A DNA stretch of 19,322 bases from CAIQPV01 sp963719855 (GTDB taxonomy: Bacteria > Pseudomonadota > Gammaproteobacteria > Burkholderiales > Gallionellaceae), in the NCBI GenBank assembly GCA_963719855.1, contig CAVRDK010000009.1:1-19322 (forward strand). The letters are read 5' to 3'. A program made the translations under genes and the position numbers. The notes under the pieces were generated by a model, which did no database searches, was not told where the DNA came from, and worked only from the letters and a program-made list of their open reading frames with translations. Shown piece after piece: positions 5,565 to 13,795 of this stretch (the first letter of the stretch is position 1; each line of letters begins with the position of its first letter).

Positions 5565-6482
5565 TTAAATTGTGGTGGATTTGAGCTTGCCAAAATCGCT
5601 GCCCACCTGCTCAATGCCAGCACGGGCATGCCAGTAGCCATCACAAGGCTCGTCCGGCATCAAACGCGCCATCTGTTGCCCTGCCTCGGTACCTGACAGC
5701 TTGCCATCCAGTCTCTGGCGGTACAGAGCAAGAATTTTCTCGGTATGAAACGGCTGCGGGCTGACACGCACCACATCCACACCCGCTTGTTTCATGCTTT
5801 CCAGTTCCGTCACCAGATTATAGATGCTGGAAGATTGTGTCTGGATGCCGTTCAACGCCAAGAATGGCTGCCCCTCCCGTGTCTTCAGAGTCAACCCGTA
5901 GGAGTGGTCGAGGCAGCGAAACTGGCAGTCATCCTTGGGCAGGTTGTAATGGCGTGCAGTAAAGCAGCGTGCGGAGAAGGCCAAAGGAAGACGGCCATAG
6001 ACGAAAACCTCGGTTTCCATACCTTGAGGTTTTCCGGTCAGTACGTCAGACAACATCTGTCGGGACATTTCTACCGGCATTACCCAGCGCTTCGCCCCCA
6101 ATTCCGCAAGCAGAGTTAGCGTCTGGGAATTATAGGTGTTGATATGCGGCCCGACCACAAATTTCTTTCCCGACAACAGTCGTATCGCCCCCATATCGTT
6201 GGCCTCCACTGCGAAGTTGCCATTTTCGGTCAGACGGCGCAGGGTTTGGAGGTCAGCTTCGGATTCCATCAACGCCTGAGTGGACAGCACGACCTCCTTG
6301 CCGGTCGCGGCAAGCTTTTGCGCCACCTCCAGCCAGTCCTCCAGACGAAAGGTATGGCGCTTGGAGCACACGGTTTCGCCGAGATAGACGATATCTACAG
6401 CAGACTCGGCAATCCGCTCGTAAAATTCAAGCAGTGTGTCTCGTTGCCAATAATAGAGAATCGGTCCAAGAGCAAGTTTCAC
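5565..6482 (-). CDS. ubiV: UbiV, Fe-S subunit of the oxygen-independent ubiquinone hydroxylase
   Basis: UbiV (YhbV) is a U32-peptidase-family protein that pairs with UbiU. Both carry a [4Fe-4S] cluster and hydroxylate ubiquinone precursors without O2. The GTG start at 6482, 2 nt after the ubiU stop, is chosen although the frame is open further upstream. It gives M-K-L-A-L-G-P-I-L-Y-Y-W and puts the first cluster cysteine at residue 39, as in E. coli. The other cluster residues are C173, C186 and C190 (C-x12-C-x3-C), with the same spacing as E. coli C180, C193 and C197. Length is 305 aa, normal for UbiV. It is probably translationally coupled to ubiU, as there is little Shine-Dalgarno of its own. 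Confidence 0.92.
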   Translation of the reverse strand: MKLALGPILYYWQRDTLLEFYERIAESAVDIVYLGETVCSKRHTFRLEDWLEVAQKLAATGKEVVLSTQALMESEADLQTLRRLTENGNFAVEANDMGAIRLLSGKKFVVGPHINTYNSQTLTLLAELGAKRWVMPVEMSRQMLSDVLTGKPQGMETEVFVYGRLPLAFSARCFTARHYNLPKDDCQFRCLDHSYGLTLKTREGQPFLALNGIQTQSSSIYNLVTELESMKQAGVDVVRVSPQPFHTEKILALYRQRLDGKLSGTEAGQQMARLMPDEPCDGYWHARAGIEQVGSDFGKLKSTTI

Positions 6483-6484
6483 GT

Positions 6485-7486
6485 TTATTTCCAAGGACGG
6501 TGATAGGCACCGAGGGTATTCTGCTGCCCCTCGGCGAGTTTGTTTAGTTGGGACATCCAGACTGGATCGACGGTATAGCTTTCGGTGTTTTTCATGGCGG
6601 TATCGATGGCGGATCGCCATACTTTGGTCACCTGCTCCACGTAGACCGGGCTGCGTTGGCGGCCTTCGATCTTGATGGCGGATATTCCCATGCGCAACAT
6701 TTCCGGGATCAACTCCAGAGTATTAAGACTGGCTGGCTCTTCGATGGCATAGTAGTTTTCTCCATTGACGTCGAAGCGCCCTTTGCATAATGTGGGGTAG
6801 CCAGCGTTTTCATCATTACCGTAGCGATCCAGTAACACGCCGTTCAATCTCGACTCCAGCCCTTGCGGAGTTTGCTGCCAGCGCACCGCCTTGGCCGGGG
6901 AGCACACCCCCGTCGTATTGGGTGATTCGCCTGTGACATAGGAGGACAGCACGCAACGCCCTTCCACCATCACACACAGGCCACCGAAGCCGAAAAGCTC
7001 GATTTCCACCGGTGTATGCTTCACCACCTGCTCCACCTGCGGCAAAGACAGTACCCGGGGCAATACCGCCCGCTGGATACCAAAATGCTCATGGTAGAAA
7101 TTGATGGCTTCGTAATTAGTGGCCGACCCTTGCACCGAAAGATGCAAGCGCAGCTGGGGATAGGTTCGGGAGGCATAGCGCATCAGCCCGACATCTGCAA
7201 GAATGACGGCATCCACTCCCGCTTCCACCGCATTATCTACCGCCACCTGCCAGAGTTTCCAGGTGGCAGCTTGTGGAAAGGTATTAAGTGCGAGAAAAAC
7301 TTTTTTCCCGCGTGCATGCGCATAGCGCACTGCCTCGTTCGTGGCAGGAAGGTCGAAGTTCAGGCCTGCGAAGGCGCGAGCGTTGGTATTGTCGCGAAAG
7401 CCAATGTAAACGCAATCCGCACCATTATCCACTGCAGCCTTCAGGGCTGGCAGGCTGCCTGCCGGACAAACCAGTTCAAACGACAT
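6485..7486 (-). CDS. ubiU: UbiU, Fe-S subunit of the oxygen-independent ubiquinone hydroxylase
   Basis: UbiU (YhbU) is a U32-family protein forming the O2-independent hydroxylase with UbiV. The N-terminus (F-E-L-V-C-P-A-G-S-L-P-A-L-K-A-A) matches the family. The ATG at 7486 is preferred over a TTG at 7498 because it aligns with E. coli UbiU and has GGA about 8-10 nt upstream. Cluster cysteines C171, C178, C195 and C234 keep the spacing of E. coli C169, C176, C193 and C232. The U32 signature E-L-F-G-F-G-G-L-C-V is visible at about 163-172. Length is 333 aa. It leads the ubiUVT operon and probably uses a promoter in the 7499-7717 gap. I saw no convincing FNR site there. Confidence 0.92.
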   Translation of the reverse strand: MSFELVCPAGSLPALKAAVDNGADCVYIGFRDNTNARAFAGLNFDLPATNEAVRYAHARGKKVFLALNTFPQAATWKLWQVAVDNAVEAGVDAVILADVGLMRYASRTYPQLRLHLSVQGSATNYEAINFYHEHFGIQRAVLPRVLSLPQVEQVVKHTPVEIELFGFGGLCVMVEGRCVLSSYVTGESPNTTGVCSPAKAVRWQQTPQGLESRLNGVLLDRYGNDENAGYPTLCKGRFDVNGENYYAIEEPASLNTLELIPEMLRMGISAIKIEGRQRSPVYVEQVTKVWRSAIDTAMKNTESYTVDPVWMSQLNKLAEGQQNTLGAYHRPWK

Positions 7487-7520
7487 GTCTAATTCCAATT
7501 CCCATTTATAACAGCATTAA

Positions 7521-7630
7521 TAGTGGGAGCGGCTTTTAACAAAGTCAGGAAATCCACTACCCGACAAGTCGGGTGTGGAATTAGATAACTGCGAAACCAG
7601 GATAAATCGTGGCTGAAGCCACTCCCACAA
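7521..7630. repeat. REP-like palindromic repeat pair
   Basis: GTGGGAGCGGCTT (7523-7535) and AAGCCACTCCCAC (7616-7628) are inverted copies with 12 of 13 matches. The second copy also folds as GTGGCT-ga-AGCCAC (7609-7622), giving a GTGGGAGTGGCTTCAGCCAC unit on the minus strand. This is the shape of bacterial REP sequences, related to the GTGGGAGCGGSTT type. Between the copies is another hairpin, CCCGAC-aa-GTCGGG (7560-7573). It lies in the 231-nt gap between hdrB and ubiU and could protect or separate transcripts. REP origin is inferred from form. Confidence 0.65.
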
Positions 7631-7717
7631 CTGGCATAATTATCGTCGTTTTTAACGAAAATGGGAATAAATTCCTTTATTGCAGGAGTCCAGACACTGC
7701 TACCTTGCCGGAACAGC

Positions 7718-8614
7718 CTAGCGCGCGATATCCTGTAGTTTTTTCGGCTGGATGACGTGTCCGTCCAGTCCCGCCTGTTTGATGCTGCCACCGTAGGCGA
7801 CTGTCATCAGTTGCGAGTAATAGACCACCGGCATGGCAAACTTGGTGCCTTGCTTCGCGTTGATTTGCGACTGGTAGAGTTCGACGTTGGCTTGGCACAA
7901 CTGGCAGGGCGTGACAATCATTTCGGCGCCATGGTCATAGGCGGATTCCACGATGGCGCGGATCTGCTTTTGCGTTTTGTCCTGTTCGGAGAAGCACAGT
8001 GCGCCGCCGCAGCAAGTCACTTTCTGGTCATAAGCGGTCATGGCTTCAGCGCCGACGGCCTCAATCATCTTGTCAAGATACAGCGGGTTCTCGAATGATT
8101 CGCCTACGATGCCAAACGGGCGGTTGGTCTGGCAGCCAATGTAACCGGCGATCTTCAGGCCTTTTAGCGGCTTGACCACTGGCTTCTTTATTTCATCGAA
8201 GCCCACGTCCTCAATCAGCACCTCGACGATGTGGCGTGTCTTGACCGTGCCTTTCAAGCTAAGTCCTGCTTCCTTGAGCGCTACGTTGGCTTCTGCCATC
8301 AAGTCGCTGTGCTCGTGCAGGCGCTCGTTGGTTTGACGCGATTCGAGCCAGCAGGCAGGACACCCCATAACCATGTCCTGTCCGGGCAGATGCTGCTCGG
8401 CTAATGCCAGATTGCGCGCGTTGATAACCAGACGCGGTAGTTCGCCACCCTCGCCGTAGCCGATGGATGCGCCGCAACAATTCCAGTCGGGGATCTCGTT
8501 GAGTTGTATGCCCAGCTTTTCGCACATCACACCGATAGAGGCGAGGAAGTTCGAGCCCGAAGCACCCTTCTGGGAGGAACAGCCTGGGTAGAACGCATAA
8601 TTTCTTTTGGTCAT
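7718..8614 (-). CDS. hdrB: HdrB-like subunit with two CCG cysteine domains
   Basis: HdrB proteins bind unusual Fe-S clusters through CCG domains and carry out thiol/disulfide or related chemistry. Both CCG motifs are complete: C12, C46-C47-G, C85-x2-C88; and C161, C201-C202-G-G, C237-x2-C240. The ATG at 8614 is preferred because GGAG lies about 9 nt upstream and the protein then starts M-T-K-R-N-Y-A-F-Y-P-G-C. The frame is open about 16 codons further but without support. Length is 298 aa, normal for HdrB. It is the last gene of qmoA-qmoB-hdrC-hdrB; the gap after hdrC is 66 nt. In this order it replaces, with HdrC, the QmoC subunit. Confidence 0.9.
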   Translation of the reverse strand: MTKRNYAFYPGCSSQKGASGSNFLASIGVMCEKLGIQLNEIPDWNCCGASIGYGEGGELPRLVINARNLALAEQHLPGQDMVMGCPACWLESRQTNERLHEHSDLMAEANVALKEAGLSLKGTVKTRHIVEVLIEDVGFDEIKKPVVKPLKGLKIAGYIGCQTNRPFGIVGESFENPLYLDKMIEAVGAEAMTAYDQKVTCCGGALCFSEQDKTQKQIRAIVESAYDHGAEMIVTPCQLCQANVELYQSQINAKQGTKFAMPVVYYSQLMTVAYGGSIKQAGLDGHVIQPKKLQDIAR

Positions 8615-8680
8615 TAATCTTTCTCCATCAACGAGATGATACACATCCCATTCCCTTCTCACTTTGTGGGAGGGAACACA

Positions 8681-9304
8681 TCAAGAGGGGTATTTCCTCT
8701 TGCTCTCTTCAATTTCGCGCGCCTTGGCGACCATCTTGTGGATGCCGCTTCGATCTTTGCACTTGTGGCCGCCAAAAATTTCCAACGGGTTGAGGCGTTT
8801 TGCCTTGATCAATCCCAAGCCTACCGACTGCATCGCCAGCGAGTTCTTGATTCCCTGCACGAAACCGTCCTTGAAATACAGCGCCAAGGAGAATGTCAAC
8901 TCGTTGACCCGTCCGGTTTTTAACAGATTGTTCCAGAACAGCCTGCAGAGTTCACGCGTCGGCTGGCCTTTGGGAGCTATGCGGAGGCGGTGGGCGTAAT
9001 GCGCCAAACCGTGCATGATGTGGGTGATCGGCAGCTTGCGCGGGCAGCGCACGATGCAGTTGTAGCAGGAGGTACACATCCACATCGAGGCAGATTTCAG
9101 CACTTCCTCGCGCTTGCCTGCACGGATCATCATGAAAATTTTCTGCGGTGTGTGTTCCCATGCGTTGCCCAGTGGGCAGGAACCAGCGCACACGCCGCAC
9201 TGCATGCACATCTTTACCCAATCGCCGTCCTCGACGCGCTCCTCGACTTCCTTCAGAAAGTCGTTGTGGTAGCGCGCGACGGCTTGCTGATTTTGTTCGC
9301 TCAT
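8681..9304 (-). CDS. hdrC: HdrC-like double [4Fe-4S] electron-transfer subunit
   Basis: This is a soluble ferredoxin-like HdrC subunit, 207 aa. Two cluster motifs are intact: C33-x2-C36-x2-C39-x3-C43-P and C77-x2-C80-x2-C83-x3-C87-P. There are no transmembrane helices, so it is not the fused HdrC-HdrE type (QmoC) that reaches the membrane. The ATG at 9304 follows GAGGTG with 5-6 nt spacing and is preferred over a GTG at 9313; it begins 10 nt after the qmoB stop. It should pass electrons between QmoA/QmoB and HdrB. The C-terminal half is basic (K-A-K-R-L, K-C-K-D-R), with no recognisable extra domain. Confidence 0.9.
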   Translation of the reverse strand: MSEQNQQAVARYHNDFLKEVEERVEDGDWVKMCMQCGVCAGSCPLGNAWEHTPQKIFMMIRAGKREEVLKSASMWMCTSCYNCIVRCPRKLPITHIMHGLAHYAHRLRIAPKGQPTRELCRLFWNNLLKTGRVNELTFSLALYFKDGFVQGIKNSLAMQSVGLGLIKAKRLNPLEIFGGHKCKDRSGIHKMVAKAREIEESKRKYPS

Positions 9305-9314
9305 TGTCTGCACC

Positions 9315-11567
9315 TCAATTGAAACCCTTCATCGGCGACATGCCTATTTCATTGATTTTTGCTGCGTACTCGTCGATAAGTTTGGCGACGCGGGCATTGT
9401 CAGTTATTGCCACTTCGTAGGTCGCCACGCGCTCGGTTTCCAGACCCAATTGCTTGAGCGTGTCGTCAATTTTGCTCATGCGGTAATTCGCGAGTTCCGA
9501 ACCTTTGACAAAGTGGCACTGGTAATTGTCGCCGTGCTTGCAGCCCATCATCATCACGCCGTCGTAGCCGGAGTTGAGTGCGTCGGTGATCCAGATGGTG
9601 TTCACCGAGCCCAGGCAACGCACCGGGATTGCACGCACGAAAGCAGAATAAGTATGGCGCTGCACTCCGGCCATGTCGAGCGCTGGATAGGCATCGTTCT
9701 CGCAGGCCAGAATCAAGATGCGCGGCCTCTCGGAAAACTCATCCGGCATATCCACGGCTTTGATTTGCATGCCAACGGTGTCCACAGAGTAATTCTCGAA
9801 GGAAATCACGCGTACCGGGCAGGCGCCCATGCAGGTGCCGCAGCGGCGGCAGCGGCTTTCGTTGAATAAGGGGAAGCGCCTCTCATCTTCGTCTATCGCG
9901 CCGAACGGACATTCCACCGTGCAACGCTTGCATTGGGTGCAGCCTTCCAGTCGCGCAACGGGGAAAGACAAATCACCCACACGCGGATGCGCGGCACGAC
10001 CTAGGCTGGCATTCTCTACAGCCTGAATCGCCTTCAGCGCAGCGCCGGTTGCGTCTTCGGTCGCCTGTAGCATGTCCATCGGGCGGCGCACCGGGCCTGC
10101 GGCGTAAATACCGGTGCGGCGTGTCTCGTAGGGGAAGCAGATGAAGTGAGAATCGTTGAAGCCGTTCTTCAACTGCGGTACGTCCGGCCCTTGGCGATAG
10201 TTGAGGTTGAGAATGGAAATCTTTTGCATCTCCACTTTCTTTTGCTTGGCCTCATCGGAGCCGCCATCGGCAGCCGTTACTATTGGGTTCCATGCTTCGA
10301 GATCGACACCCGCACTCGGCACTTGTCCGGTGGCGAGCACCACAAGGTCGGCGGCGACTGAGGTGTCCTCATCCAGAATCAGGTCACGGAAATTCACCTT
10401 GCAGCCATCGCTGTTCGCGTCCACCGAAGAAGCCTTGCCCTTGGTGAAAATCACACCTTTTTCTTGCGCACTACGGTAGAAATCCTCGCCCATGCCCGGT
10501 AAGCGCAGGTCGGTGAACATCACCACGGTGTCAACATTCGGGTTGGTATTCTTGAAGTACATTGCCTGCTTGACGCTGGTGGCGCAGCAATGACCGGAGC
10601 AGTAGGGCAAGTGTTCAGGATTGGCCTCATTGCGCTGCCCTGCGCACTGGATGAATACCACGCTCTTTACTTCTTTGCCGTCGGCGCGTTTGATCGCTCC
10701 GCCGTTAGCCGCGCGCGCCATGGCTTCCAGCCCGGCCTGATCCACTACGTTAGCCGATTTTCCGCCCCCGAGTTCTGGCAGCTTGTTGAGGTCGTAAGCG
10801 GTAAAACCGGTAGCCTGAACAATTGCGCCGACTTCCTCGGTGACAACGGAACCCGATTCCTGTGCAACCTTCGCGCTGAAACGCCCCGGAGCGCCGGAAG
10901 TTTCGGCCAAGGTGGAATTGAGATGCACGGTAATGCGCGGATGTGATGAAACTTTTGCTGCCAACTCGGCCACACCGATGTCCTGCGGTTCGGCATACGG
11001 TTGCTTGAACGGCACACGTTTCCACAGTTTGGCCGCCCATCCACCGAGCTGCTTCTCCTTCTCGACCAGCACCACTTCGTAGCCGGTCTCTGCTGCTTCC
11101 AGCGCTGCAGTCAGACCCGACATGCCGCCACCGACCACCAGAATGCGCTTGTTGTTCGCGTGGTTAGGATTGCCATGCGGCAGTATCATTTTTTTGATCT
11201 CGGCACAGCCCATGCGCACATAATCGTTAGCCATTTCCTGGCGCACTTCATCGTGCGCGTCGCCTTCGGAGACCACCCAGATCACGCCTTCGCGCAAGTT
11301 GGCGCGGCTCATGGCGACCTCAGGGAAAGTAAATGCCTCGGTCTTGGCGCGGCGCGAGCAGGCAGCGATACAAATGTGGGTAACGGCTTCCTTTGCAATG
11401 TCGTCGCGTATCATCTGCACGCCTTCTTCATTGCATAGGAACGCATGTTCGCGCACCACGGCCATTTTGCCTTCCTTCTGTGCGATCTTGCTCAACTGTG
11501 CGATGTCGAGTTTGTCGCCGAGGCCGCAACCCGAACAAATGTAAGCGGCAGTCTTCATTTCAGCCAT
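9315..11567 (-). CDS. qmoB: QmoB-like flavoprotein (HdrA with ferredoxin and MvhD-type domain)
   Basis: QmoB is a flavin/Fe-S subunit of the quinone-interacting oxidoreductase that links APS reductase with the quinone pool. This 750-aa protein has an N-terminal cysteine segment (C11-x2-C14, C45, C66, C70) and an FAD site G146-G-G-M-S-G151. It also has the HdrA signature F-I-Q-C-A-G-Q-R (305-312) with C-S-G-H-C-C (323-328). Two [4Fe-4S] ferredoxin motifs follow (C543, C546, C549, C553; C573, C576, C579, C583). A C-terminal MvhD-like [2Fe-2S] domain has C622, C651, C676 and C684. The ATG overlaps the qmoA stop by one base (TAATG), so the two are coupled. HdrA2-type proteins share parts, but this domain order and partner favour QmoB. 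Confidence 0.9.
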   Translation of the reverse strand: MAEMKTAAYICSGCGLGDKLDIAQLSKIAQKEGKMAVVREHAFLCNEEGVQMIRDDIAKEAVTHICIAACSRRAKTEAFTFPEVAMSRANLREGVIWVVSEGDAHDEVRQEMANDYVRMGCAEIKKMILPHGNPNHANNKRILVVGGGMSGLTAALEAAETGYEVVLVEKEKQLGGWAAKLWKRVPFKQPYAEPQDIGVAELAAKVSSHPRITVHLNSTLAETSGAPGRFSAKVAQESGSVVTEEVGAIVQATGFTAYDLNKLPELGGGKSANVVDQAGLEAMARAANGGAIKRADGKEVKSVVFIQCAGQRNEANPEHLPYCSGHCCATSVKQAMYFKNTNPNVDTVVMFTDLRLPGMGEDFYRSAQEKGVIFTKGKASSVDANSDGCKVNFRDLILDEDTSVAADLVVLATGQVPSAGVDLEAWNPIVTAADGGSDEAKQKKVEMQKISILNLNYRQGPDVPQLKNGFNDSHFICFPYETRRTGIYAAGPVRRPMDMLQATEDATGAALKAIQAVENASLGRAAHPRVGDLSFPVARLEGCTQCKRCTVECPFGAIDEDERRFPLFNESRCRRCGTCMGACPVRVISFENYSVDTVGMQIKAVDMPDEFSERPRILILACENDAYPALDMAGVQRHTYSAFVRAIPVRCLGSVNTIWITDALNSGYDGVMMMGCKHGDNYQCHFVKGSELANYRMSKIDDTLKQLGLETERVATYEVAITDNARVAKLIDEYAAKINEIGMSPMKGFN

Positions 11568-12856
11568 TATCGTGCCCCTTCAATTGCAGAAGTCTTGTAT
11601 ACCACTTGTATCGCGCGCAACGCTGCCGCCGTGGCGCTTTGCGTTGAACGGTTTACATCCAGTGGACTGCTGGCCGCACCTGCACCAATCTGGCCACCGT
11701 CCGCCGAACCTTCGATGAAGCCGGAAGAGTCGGTGATAATGTCTGCGGGCAGTTTAATGCCGTTGCTCTCCGGTTCCATGCCGACCGCGAGTACCACGAG
11801 ATCATGCTGCGCGGCGTAGCGGTGATAGCCTTCGGTGTCAACGCCGTGCAGAATCAGGTCTCCGCTCTTTTCATCCAGTTTGATATTTGCCACCTTGGAC
11901 TTGATAAATTTCACTGTCGGGTCTTGCTGCACTTTCAGGTAAAAATCTTCGAGGCGGTCGATGGAACGGATGTCTATGTAATACACGGTGGACTTGCCTT
12001 CCTCGCCATATGCTTCGCGCACGTATTGCGTCTGTTTCAATGAGGCCATACAGCAGATGCGTGAGCAGTGGCGCAGATGGTTTTCATCGCGCGAACCAGC
12101 GCACTGGATAAAGGCAATGTTCTTTGCTTCTTTGCCGTCCGAAGGGCGCAGCAACTTGCCGCCAGTAGGGCCGTGCGGATCGGCGAGGCGCTCGAACTCC
12201 AGGCTGGTGATCACATTGTCGAAGCGGTCATAGCCGTAAGGTGTTATTTTCGCGGCATCGTAAGGTTTCCAGCCGGTGGCCCAGACCACTGCGCCGACTT
12301 TCAGTTCTATCGTTTCGGCCTGCATGTTGAGATCAACAGCATTGTACTTGCATGCGGCCTTTGCCTTCTCTGCATCCGGTGTGCCGATAATGGAAGGATC
12401 GAGCACGTAGTGCTGCGGATAAGCCATGGTATACGGCAGGTAGGCAACGCGCGTCTTGGCGAGATTGTATTCGTAGGGGTTAGGGATTTCCCTTTCGACC
12501 GCTTTTGCGCATTCGCCGCAGGCAGTGCAATTGGCGTTGACGAAGCGCGGGGAAATTTTCAATGTCACTGTGTAATCGCCGCGTTTGCCGGAAACCGACG
12601 TTACCTCGGCCTGTGTCAGCACGCGCAGGTTGGGGTTGGCCTTGAGACGGCGTAGATTGATCTCCAGTCCGCAGGTGGGATGGCACATCTTGGGGAAGTA
12701 ACGGTACAGCAGGGCGGTACGTCCGCCCAAACTGGCGTTGCGTTCAGCAAGGATTACTTGTTGGCCGCATTCAGCGGCTTCCAACGCCGCAGTCATGCCG
12801 CCGATGCCGCCGCCGACGACGAGTATAGTTTGATTTGTTGCGATTGTGGCAGTCAC
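11567..12856 (-). CDS. qmoA: QmoA-like flavoprotein (HdrA family)
   Basis: QmoA is the smaller HdrA-type flavoprotein of the Qmo complex. This 429-aa protein has FAD motif G15-G-G-I-G-G20 followed by M-T-A-A-L-E-A-A-E. A Cys-rich segment reads N-C-T-A-C-G-E-C-A near residue 110, and the HdrA signature F-I-Q-C-A-G-S-R-D comes with a C-S-R-I-C-C pair about 15 residues later. It starts at GTG 12856 with GGAGG 5 nt upstream, a strong site that settles the start. It overlaps qmoB by one base. No aprAB or dsr genes lie beside it here; the upstream gap (12857-13028) separates it from a phosphodiesterase. Calling it QmoA rather than a generic HdrA rests on size and on QmoB beside it. Confidence 0.9.
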   Translation of the reverse strand: MTATIATNQTILVVGGGIGGMTAALEAAECGQQVILAERNASLGGRTALLYRYFPKMCHPTCGLEINLRRLKANPNLRVLTQAEVTSVSGKRGDYTVTLKISPRFVNANCTACGECAKAVEREIPNPYEYNLAKTRVAYLPYTMAYPQHYVLDPSIIGTPDAEKAKAACKYNAVDLNMQAETIELKVGAVVWATGWKPYDAAKITPYGYDRFDNVITSLEFERLADPHGPTGGKLLRPSDGKEAKNIAFIQCAGSRDENHLRHCSRICCMASLKQTQYVREAYGEEGKSTVYYIDIRSIDRLEDFYLKVQQDPTVKFIKSKVANIKLDEKSGDLILHGVDTEGYHRYAAQHDLVVLAVGMEPESNGIKLPADIITDSSGFIEGSADGGQIGAGAASSPLDVNRSTQSATAAALRAIQVVYKTSAIEGAR

Positions 12857-12879
12857 TCAAGCCTCCAATTTATTGTGAA

Positions 12880-12894
12880 ACTCGCGTATCGAGT
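12880..12894. promoter_or_regulatory. Small dyad upstream of qmoA
   Basis: ACTCG-CGTAT-CGAGT, a perfect 5-bp inverted repeat with a 5-nt centre, lies 24 nt before the qmoA start. It could be an operator or a leader hairpin. Dyads this short occur often by chance. Confidence 0.25.
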
Positions 12895-13028
12895 CTTTGT
12901 CCAACTTGCCCGCTTGCGGGATAACCAGCGACTTGGCTATAACTTGTCGATAGATTAGTCGAATGGCTAATAGTTCCGTCAGAAGGCAAGGGAAAAGGGA
13001 AACGGGCGGAGGCACATCATCAGAAATG

Positions 13029-13574
13029 TCATTGGTAATGCCCGTTTGTTTGCTGTAAGGTGCGTATCTCGAATGTCATCCGTTCGAGGTCACCGAGTAT
13101 CCAGGTAGGTATGGAATCTGCGCCGGGGGCGTCAATGCCCGCGACCGATCCCGGGTTGACCAGCCAAGTGTGTCCGCTCTTGATGTTGGCCTGTTCATCT
13201 ACATGCGCGGTATGGCTATGCCCGTGGCATACCAAGTCATAATCGCCGGTGCAGGCGAAAGCCTGCCCGTGGTGCGGCATATGGGTGACGAATATCTTGC
13301 GCCCGCCGAACTCCAGCATGGCTTCTTGACCATGATAGGTGAACAGGCCGCCGGTCTTTTCCATCGTGCGGTACAGAGCCGCGACATCGCCAATGTTGTT
13401 GCCGTGGACTGCGTGAACGGGAATGCCGAGCTTAAGAGAAGCGCGTAGCGTGTTGACGCCGATCAGGTCGCCGCAGTGTATGACCGCCTCTGCACCAGCG
13501 GCCTGAGCTTCAGAGATGGCCGCGACCAGCGGGGGGGAGCGGTCATGGCTGTCGGATACAATACAGATTTTCAT
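13029..13574 (-). CDS. YfcE/MJ0936-type metallophosphoesterase
   Basis: This is a single-domain calcineurin-like phosphodiesterase, 181 aa, the usual size for the YfcE/MJ0936 family. Members hydrolyse model phosphodiesters with two metal ions; the physiological substrate is generally unknown. All metal-ligand motifs are visible: D8-S-H10 (I-V-S-D-S-H-D), H-C-G-D36, H-G-N-N60, V-T-H-M, and C-H-G-H-S-H-T near residue 117. The family end motif L-V-N-P-G-S-V-A is also present. The start ATG at 13574 has no clear Shine-Dalgarno. It stands upstream of qmoA on the same strand with a 172-nt gap, so cotranscription is possible but not evident. Confidence 0.88.
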   Translation of the reverse strand: MKICIVSDSHDRSPPLVAAISEAQAAGAEAVIHCGDLIGVNTLRASLKLGIPVHAVHGNNIGDVAALYRTMEKTGGLFTYHGQEAMLEFGGRKIFVTHMPHHGQAFACTGDYDLVCHGHSHTAHVDEQANIKSGHTWLVNPGSVAGIDAPGADSIPTWILGDLERMTFEIRTLQQTNGHYQ

Positions 13575-13683
13575 GTTTAAAATGTTGATGTTGCAACAAT
13601 CGCGGTCGTGGAGTTACGGCGAAAAAAGCCTAGTTCAGAATATTCGATATTAGGCGCAATTAGGGGGGTTCATGTCTATAACC

Positions 13684-13703
13684 ATATCGGGGGATATCGG
13701 AGG
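13684..13703 (+). repeat. Tandem direct repeat ATATCGGRGG x2
   Basis: ATATCGGGGG is followed directly by ATATCGGAGG, 10 bp each with one difference. It lies in the divergent gap between the phosphodiesterase and the sensor kinase, 10 bp before a 7-2-7 dyad. It could be a regulator half-site pair. Confidence 0.5.
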
Positions 13704-13712
13704 AAAACCATA

Positions 13713-13752
13713 TAACCCATGTGGGGTATGTTTATTATAAATTTGTTATACT
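13713..13752 (+). promoter_or_regulatory. Candidate promoter of the kinase/regulator operon with a 7-2-7 dyad
   Basis: TATACT (13747-13752) is a good -10, but no -35 hexamer lies 17 nt upstream. Instead the dyad TAACCCA-TG-TGGGGTA (13713-13728), with 6 of 7 positions symmetrical, is centred about 38 bp before the expected start. That is the place for an activator. The 7-2-7 spacing is the NarL arrangement, although the heptamers do not fully match TACYYMT. An exact TACCCAT heptamer occurs near 13816. Direct autoregulation is inferred. Confidence 0.4.
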
Positions 13753-13795
13753 TCGAACATTGACATAGTTTCATGCATGGGTTCCAAAGCCATAC

